Part shown: piece after piece, positions 60,813 to 64,000 of the stretch
Numbering within the stretch: the stretch's first letter is position 1
Layout of the letters: every line of letters starts with the position of its first letter
Source: Tolypothrix tenuis PCC 7101
GTDB lineage: Bacteria; Cyanobacteriota; Cyanobacteriia; Cyanobacteriales; Nostocaceae
DNA length: 64,000 nt
Assembly: GCF_002368295.1 (NCBI RefSeq)
Contig: NZ_AP018248.1
Span: 7,395,323-7,459,322, forward strand
Direction: 5' to 3'
Notes under the pieces: generated by a model
Databases searched by the model: none
Told to the model about the DNA's origin: nothing
The model's input: the letters and a program-made list of their open reading frames with translations, nothing else
Position numbers and translations under genes: made by a program

Positions 60813-61208
60813 TTAGGCAGTTACTACATTATCATTTGCGTTTTTTTCTGCACTATTTTTTAAGCGGGTTAATCTGCTTTTGCGAATGCGATCGCTTTCT
60901 TTAACGCCACCTGCAAGCTCATATTCACTACTGTCTTTGCCGTATTTCAAACCAACACCCACCAGCATTTTATCTGAAATCAGGCTTAAGCTTTTTTCTA
61001 TCTCGTCTAGTCTTGTTCTAGAAGAGTCAATTACAGCCATAGCATCGTTATATTCATTCAGCATCGTTTGAAATTGCTGGATTAATTGAGTTAGGTTTTG
61101 CAAGTTGCAGTTATCATCAAAAGTTATATTGGGATCGAAAACTTTGATTCTGGTGACTCTGAATTGAGCTTTTTCAAGAATCCGGGATGTACGTTGCTTA
61201 CGAGCCAT
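60813..61208 (-). CDS. Small hypothetical protein, paralogue of the gene at 6627-7007
   Basis: 131 residues. MARKQRTSRILEKAQFRVT opens as in the 6627 paralogue, a helical Gln/Glu/Asn/Leu-rich middle follows (LTQLIQQFQTMLNEYNDAMA), then ISDKMLVGVGLKYGKDSSEY with ELAGG and a basic tail. Identity outside these blocks is low, so the duplication is old. AAGGAG lies just upstream of the ATG on the minus strand (61211-61216). Function unknown. Flanked by family C elements on both sides, about 380 and 580 bases away. Confidence 0.75.
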   Translation of the reverse strand: MARKQRTSRILEKAQFRVTRIKVFDPNITFDDNCNLQNLTQLIQQFQTMLNEYNDAMAVIDSSRTRLDEIEKSLSLISDKMLVGVGLKYGKDSSEYELAGGVKESDRIRKSRLTRLKNSAEKNANDNVVTA

Positions 61209-61408
61209 ATTCTACTCCTTCACTAGCTCTTAAAGGCTAGTTTGGCTCAATTAGGTTACATTCCGGTTCAGCAAAAATCGCAGTCTTTTTACAGAATTTT
61301 TAATGTATACCAGTGATTTTTCTGAATTTAATCACTCAGGGCTGATTTTCAGAGAAATAATGTGTTTAAGTTTCATGTAGGGTTAAGTGCGATCGCTTCA
61401 ACAATAAG

Positions 61409-61689
61409 CCTTAATGGTCAAGGTTTAAGGCTTAATGGTCAAGGTTTAAGGCTTAATGGTCGAGGTTTAAGGCTTAATGCTCAAGGTTTAAGGCTTAATG
61501 GTCAAGGTTTAAGGCTTAATGGTCGAGGTTTAAGGCTTAATGCTCAAGGTTTAAGGCTTAATGGTCAAGGTTTAAGGCTTAATGCTCAAGGTTTAAGGCT
61601 TAATGGTCAAGGTTTAAGGCTTAATGGTCAAGGTTTAAGGCTTAATGGTCGAGGTTTAAGGCTTAATGGTCGAGGTTTAAGGCTTAATC
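61409..61689. repeat. 21-bp minisatellite, about 13 units
   Basis: A 21-bp unit with the core TTAATGGTCAAGGTTTAAGG is repeated about 13 times without interruption. Single-base variants (GGTCA/GGTCG/GCTCA) mark individual units and recur in an ordered way, which indicates block duplications. In one plus-strand frame the array stays open and would encode 13 heptapeptides of the type LNGQGLR, within a 147-codon frame opening with GTG at 61362. All other frames hit TAA or TGA in each unit. No ribosome-binding site or domain supports translation. Confidence 0.93.
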
Positions 61690-61783
61690 TTGTAAGGTTG
61701 ATGACAAAAGTTGATTGGCGATCGCACTTTACAATAGTTTTCGCATATTTGAACCACATCTATCGTAGGGGCACGGCACCGAT

Positions 61784-61979
61784 CAGTGGTGTCAACTTAA
61801 CGTGAAACCCTCTTGGTTGCAAGGTTTCGCCCTCACCCCCAGCCCCTCTCCCTCAGGGAGAGGGGAGCAAGAGATTCAATTCCCCTTCTCCCTGAGGGAG
61901 AAGGGGTTAGGGGATGAGGGCGCGAGGTATTTGTACAACGCCCGCCCTATATAGCTTTTAGCTTAAGTTGACACCAATG
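61784..61979. mobile_element. MITE-like element, family C, copy 3
   Basis: 196 bp. Left end CAGTGGTGTCAACTTAA (one mismatch) and right end TTAAGTTGACACCAATG. The interior is nearly identical to copy 2 at 60237. The right flank GGGCACCAATAA is followed within 12 bases by a family A element, so two insertions lie side by side. Confidence 0.88.
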
Positions 61980-61990
61980 GGCACCAATAA

Positions 61991-62111
61991 GGGACTTCCA
62001 ACTAAAAAAATATCCCGTCGCTGAGTAGGCAGGGGGGCAGGGAGCAGGGAGCAGGGGGAGAAAGAAAAATATTATCTAAGTAAATTGGATAATTTATTTT
62101 CTGGAAGTCCC
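61991..62111. mobile_element. MITE-like element, family A, copy 2
   Basis: GGGACTTCCA (61991) to TGGAAGTCCC (ending 62111), 121 bp, flanked by TAA on both sides. The interior contains a G-rich heptamer tract (GGGGGGCAGGGAGCAGGGAG) that copy 1 lacks, so the short repeat expanded inside the element. Ends and the GGATAATTTATTTTC-like right part match the copy at 2871. Confidence 0.85.
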
Positions 62112-62319
62112 TAAGATATGTGTATCCCCGAAAGTCTGTGGATGGCGTGCCCCGAAAAATTTATTCAGGCGAACTAGAATTTTCCCTAATTCTATATTTT
62201 ATACAGGATAAAACCAAGCGATTTCGTACATTAAACCTCGTGCAAGAGGTGGGGCAAGGGTAAAATACAAAACCTTTTCCCCTTCCCCCTTCCCCCTTCC
62301 CCTTTTCCCCACTATTGAT

Positions 62320-62616
62320 TCACTCCCAAGTTGAGACATCGCGTAGTAAATCGGGAATTTGCTCTTGCGATTGAGGGAACTCTAGCAATGTTTCTCGATA
62401 ACCTAAATAGCCAGACTCCGCAAAAGATAACAGCATTCTTGTCAGCGCTATCCACACTTCTGGCTCATATTCCCAATCACGATAACGCCCAGATTTACCA
62501 GCAATTGAACGTAGTGCCCAGAAATAAGAATTTCTCACCACAGAACCCCCTTTTTTAAACTCTGGTAAGTCCTCGCGGTTGATGATTAGCACCTGATTTT
62601 CAATTTTGGCTCTCAT
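62320..62616 (-). CDS. Small hypothetical protein
   Basis: 98 residues. The sequence is well balanced and protein-like (NQVLIINREDLPEFKKGGSV, RDWEYEPEVWIALTRMLLSF). It shows no hydrophobic anchor, cysteines or recognised motif. The Trp-rich centre and an acidic C-terminus (DLLRDVSTWE) suggest a small folded protein. It is followed by repeats and preceded by a repeat array, so it is isolated. It could be a conserved cyanobacterial gene or a fragment. Confidence 0.5.
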   Translation of the reverse strand: MRAKIENQVLIINREDLPEFKKGGSVVRNSYFWALRSIAGKSGRYRDWEYEPEVWIALTRMLLSFAESGYLGYRETLLEFPQSQEQIPDLLRDVSTWE

Positions 62617-63024
62617 CTGATATCAGGAAATCTGAAAAAATAAATTCTCTCATATATTGTAGGATGCGTTAACGCAGTGTAACGCATCGTATTTAATATT
62701 CGGTGACTATTCAAAAAATAAATTTTCTCATATATTGTAGGATGCGTTAACGCAGTGTAACGCATCGTATTTAATGTTTGGCGACTATTCAAAAAATAAA
62801 TTTTCTCATATATTGTAGGATGCGTTAACGCAGTGTAACGCATCGTATTTCATGTTCGGTGACTATTCAAAAAATAAATTTTCTCATATATTGTAGGATG
62901 CGTTAACGCAGTGTAACGCATCGTATTTCATGTTCGGTGACTATTCAAAAATATATTCGCTCAACGCATCATATTTGATGATATTGGTGATGCGTTAGGC
63001 TAACGCCTAACACATCCTACAATT
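62617..63024. other. Intergenic region dominated by a 78-bp direct-repeat array
   Basis: About 400 bases, most of it the array at 62636-62953. The last 70 bases before the receptor gene contain GATGCGTTAGGCTAACGCCT, a palindrome of the same type as the one inside each repeat unit. A short open frame on the minus strand across the array is a by-product of the repeat. Confidence 0.8.
62636..62953. repeat. 78-bp direct-repeat array, four units
   Basis: CATATATTGTAGGATGCG recurs at 62651, 62729, 62807 and 62885, exactly 78 bases apart. Each unit contains the dyad GATGCGTTA-N8-TAACGCATC, so each could form a hairpin. Units differ at a few positions (TTTAATATT, TTTAATGTT, TTTCATGTT). A diverged fifth half-unit follows. 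There are no unique spacers, so this is not a CRISPR array. Confidence 0.93.
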
Positions 63025-64000
63025 CTACAATTCTGAAGATAAACCTAGGCGGAAGGTAAAGCCAGGACTATAGATACGATTAACTCGTTCGTATTGTTCA
63101 CCTAATAAGTTTTCTAGGTAAACTATTAAGCCTAAACTTCTCGTCAATGGAATGCGTCCACTCAAATCTAAGTTGAGAAAAGAAGGAGCAAAATCTGTAG
63201 GTCGGTCGCCAGTTCTATTAAAAAGAGAGCGACGCGCGCCACTGTTGTAGGTAACATACAAATTAGCTTGCCAACCTGAATTTTGATAACCTATACCTGT
63301 TTGCAATACAGAATAGGGAATTAAACCTAACTGTAAACCTCTTTCATCTCCGGTTTTAATTTGGGCATCTGTATAGGTATAGTTGACAAAAGTTGACCAA
63401 TTACGGGCAAATTTTAATTGCAAAGCTGCTTCTAAACCATTGGTATCGACTAAGCCAATGTTTTGCCATTTTCCAGCGATGACTCCTAGGCGATTGTCTA
63501 AACTACTGCCAAAGTAGGTAAATTGTCCAGTCAAATTTTCTGAGAAGTTGATATCAACTCCCGCAGTCCAAGAAGAACCTGTTTCTGGTTTTAAATCAGG
63601 GTTAGGTTCCCAACCATGAACTGTATCGTAAACATATAACTGATCTAAACCTGGATTACGCTGTCCTCCTGTCCAGCTACCCCGTACAGCAATGCTGGGT
63701 GCAACAGCATAACGCAACCCCACGCTAGGATTTAAATAATCCCCAAACTGGCTATCAAAGTTTTGTCTTAGCCCTAAATCTATCAGGAAATTATCGCTGA
63801 TATTCAATGTATTGACGGCAAATAAGGCTGTGGTAAAAACACTTCTATCTTCGGTTTCATTGGTTGCAATTCTATTAGGACTGCTACTTAAAACATCACC
63901 AGTTAAGTCAGTATTTTTTAAATCTAAACCCCAACGCAATTGATTATTTGGGGTCATTCTCCATTGATGATCCAGTCTCGCTGTGAATTGTTGTGTGTCT
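63025..64000 (-). CDS. TonB-dependent receptor, C-terminal part (5' end outside window)
   Basis: The frame is open to the right edge; about 325 residues are visible. The sequence is a string of short amphipathic beta-strands with alternating aromatic residues: NNQLRWGLDLKN, FLIDLGLRQNFDSQFGDYL, YLNPSVGLRYAVAPSIAVR and ENLTGQFTYFGSSLDNRLG. GSWTGGQRNPGLDQLYVYD and PNPDLKPETGSSWTAGVDIN (N-P-x-L-x-P-E) are a hallmark of TonB-dependent outer-membrane receptors. It ends with SPGFTFRLGLSSEL. The family imports siderophores, vitamin B12 or similar compounds. The plug domain and substrate-defining N-terminus are beyond the window. Confidence 0.93.
   Translation of the reverse strand, partial: DTQQFTARLDHQWRMTPNNQLRWGLDLKNTDLTGDVLSSSPNRIATNETEDRSVFTTALFAVNTLNISDNFLIDLGLRQNFDSQFGDYLNPSVGLRYAVAPSIAVRGSWTGGQRNPGLDQLYVYDTVHGWEPNPDLKPETGSSWTAGVDINFSENLTGQFTYFGSSLDNRLGVIAGKWQNIGLVDTNGLEAALQLKFARNWSTFVNYTYTDAQIKTGDERGLQLGLIPYSVLQTGIGYQNSGWQANLYVTYNSGARRSLFNRTGDRPTDFAPSFLNLDLSGRIPLTRSLGLIVYLENLLGEQYERVNRIYSPGFTFRLGLSSEL

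Larger units (their letters stand above)
61209..62319. other. Repeat-rich intergenic region
   Basis: About 1.1 kb. Contains the 21-bp minisatellite (61409-61689), a family C element (61784-61979), a family A element (61991-62111) and a C-rich tract (62278-62310) that may be the remains of another family B element. An open frame across the minisatellite (61362-61805) is treated as fortuitous. Confidence 0.8.

Noticed and set aside
61362..61805. 147-codon frame across the 21-bp minisatellite
   Set aside because: The frame opens with GTG without a ribosome-binding site, is mostly repeat and runs into a family C element. Treated as a repeat, with a test proposed.
62613..62843. 76-codon minus-strand frame with a repeated RYTALTHPTIYEKIYF phrase
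   Set aside because: Entirely produced by the 78-bp direct-repeat array; the period is a multiple of three, so the frame stays open by chance.
62636..62953. Possible CRISPR array
   Set aside because: The whole 78-bp unit repeats; there are no unique spacers and no cas genes.
1..64000. tRNA and rRNA genes
   Set aside because: I looked for T-loop (GGTTCGAATCC-type) and rRNA core motifs on both strands and saw none; a covariance search would be needed to be certain.

Overview
The window looks like chromosomal DNA of a filamentous, probably heterocyst-forming cyanobacterium (Nostoc/Anabaena/Calothrix type). The evidence is frequent GCGATCGC (HIP1) octamers, heptamer-type short tandem repeats of the ATTACCC and GGGCAGG kind between genes, several families of short palindromic inverted-repeat elements, a likely photosystem II accessory protein (Psb35-like), a ComFB-family protein and a secreted TPR-CHAT protein. 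No rRNA, tRNA, CRISPR array, phage module or intact insertion sequence was seen.

Layout. (1) 1-2165, minus strand: most of a Wzc-like chain-length regulator/tyrosine autokinase that runs off the left edge. (2) 2166-3918: a long non-coding stretch with one small inverted-repeat element, a perfect operator-like inverted repeat and a possible decayed coding remnant. (3) 3919-37913, plus strand: a very large surface-polysaccharide locus of about 34 kb. It holds a GDP-mannose 4,6-dehydratase, an ABC exporter (Wzm/Wzt) whose ATPase has a C-terminal extension, about 14 glycosyltransferase domains (GT2, GT4, a DSD-motif GT8-like enzyme, a GT10 fucosyltransferase and a CgeB-like enzyme), seven SAM-methyltransferase domains (three FkbM type), two membrane acyltransferases, a WcaF-like acetyltransferase fused to a GT2, an AsnB-type amidotransferase and a Wzy-like membrane protein. 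Start/stop overlaps and short gaps suggest several operons. (4) 38364-47841: housekeeping and repair genes (SbcD-like nuclease, UvsE UV endonuclease), an Hsp70-like ATPase, a cytochrome-b561-like membrane protein, a membrane-anchored seven-blade WD40 protein, an arylamine N-acetyltransferase and two small minus-strand genes. (5) 48330-50778: an EgtD-like methyltransferase followed by a GT1 glycosyltransferase. (6) 51023-59959: Psb35-like, ComFB, TPR-CHAT, a ParD/ParE toxin-antitoxin pair, a GTPase, an aldo/keto reductase, a small double-glycine-leader peptide and a secreted nuclease. (7) 59960-64000: a repeat-rich zone with three inverted-repeat families, a 21-bp minisatellite, a 78-bp direct-repeat array, a paralogue of the small gene at 6627, and the end of a TonB-dependent receptor.

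How the genes fit together. The polysaccharide locus has a nucleotide-sugar step (Gmd), assembly (GTs), decoration (methyl, acyl/acetyl and perhaps amide groups) and export (Wzm/Wzt). Gmd and the GT10 enzyme together point to fucose or another 6-deoxyhexose, but the GDP-fucose synthase partner is not in the window. A Wzt C-terminal domain next to methyltransferases recalls the capped-chain export logic of E. coli O8/O9a. The most likely overlooked items are the small leader peptide at 58922-59113, the two fusion enzymes, the EgtD-like/GT1 pair, and a CAATACT-ended element with 9-10 bp target duplications.
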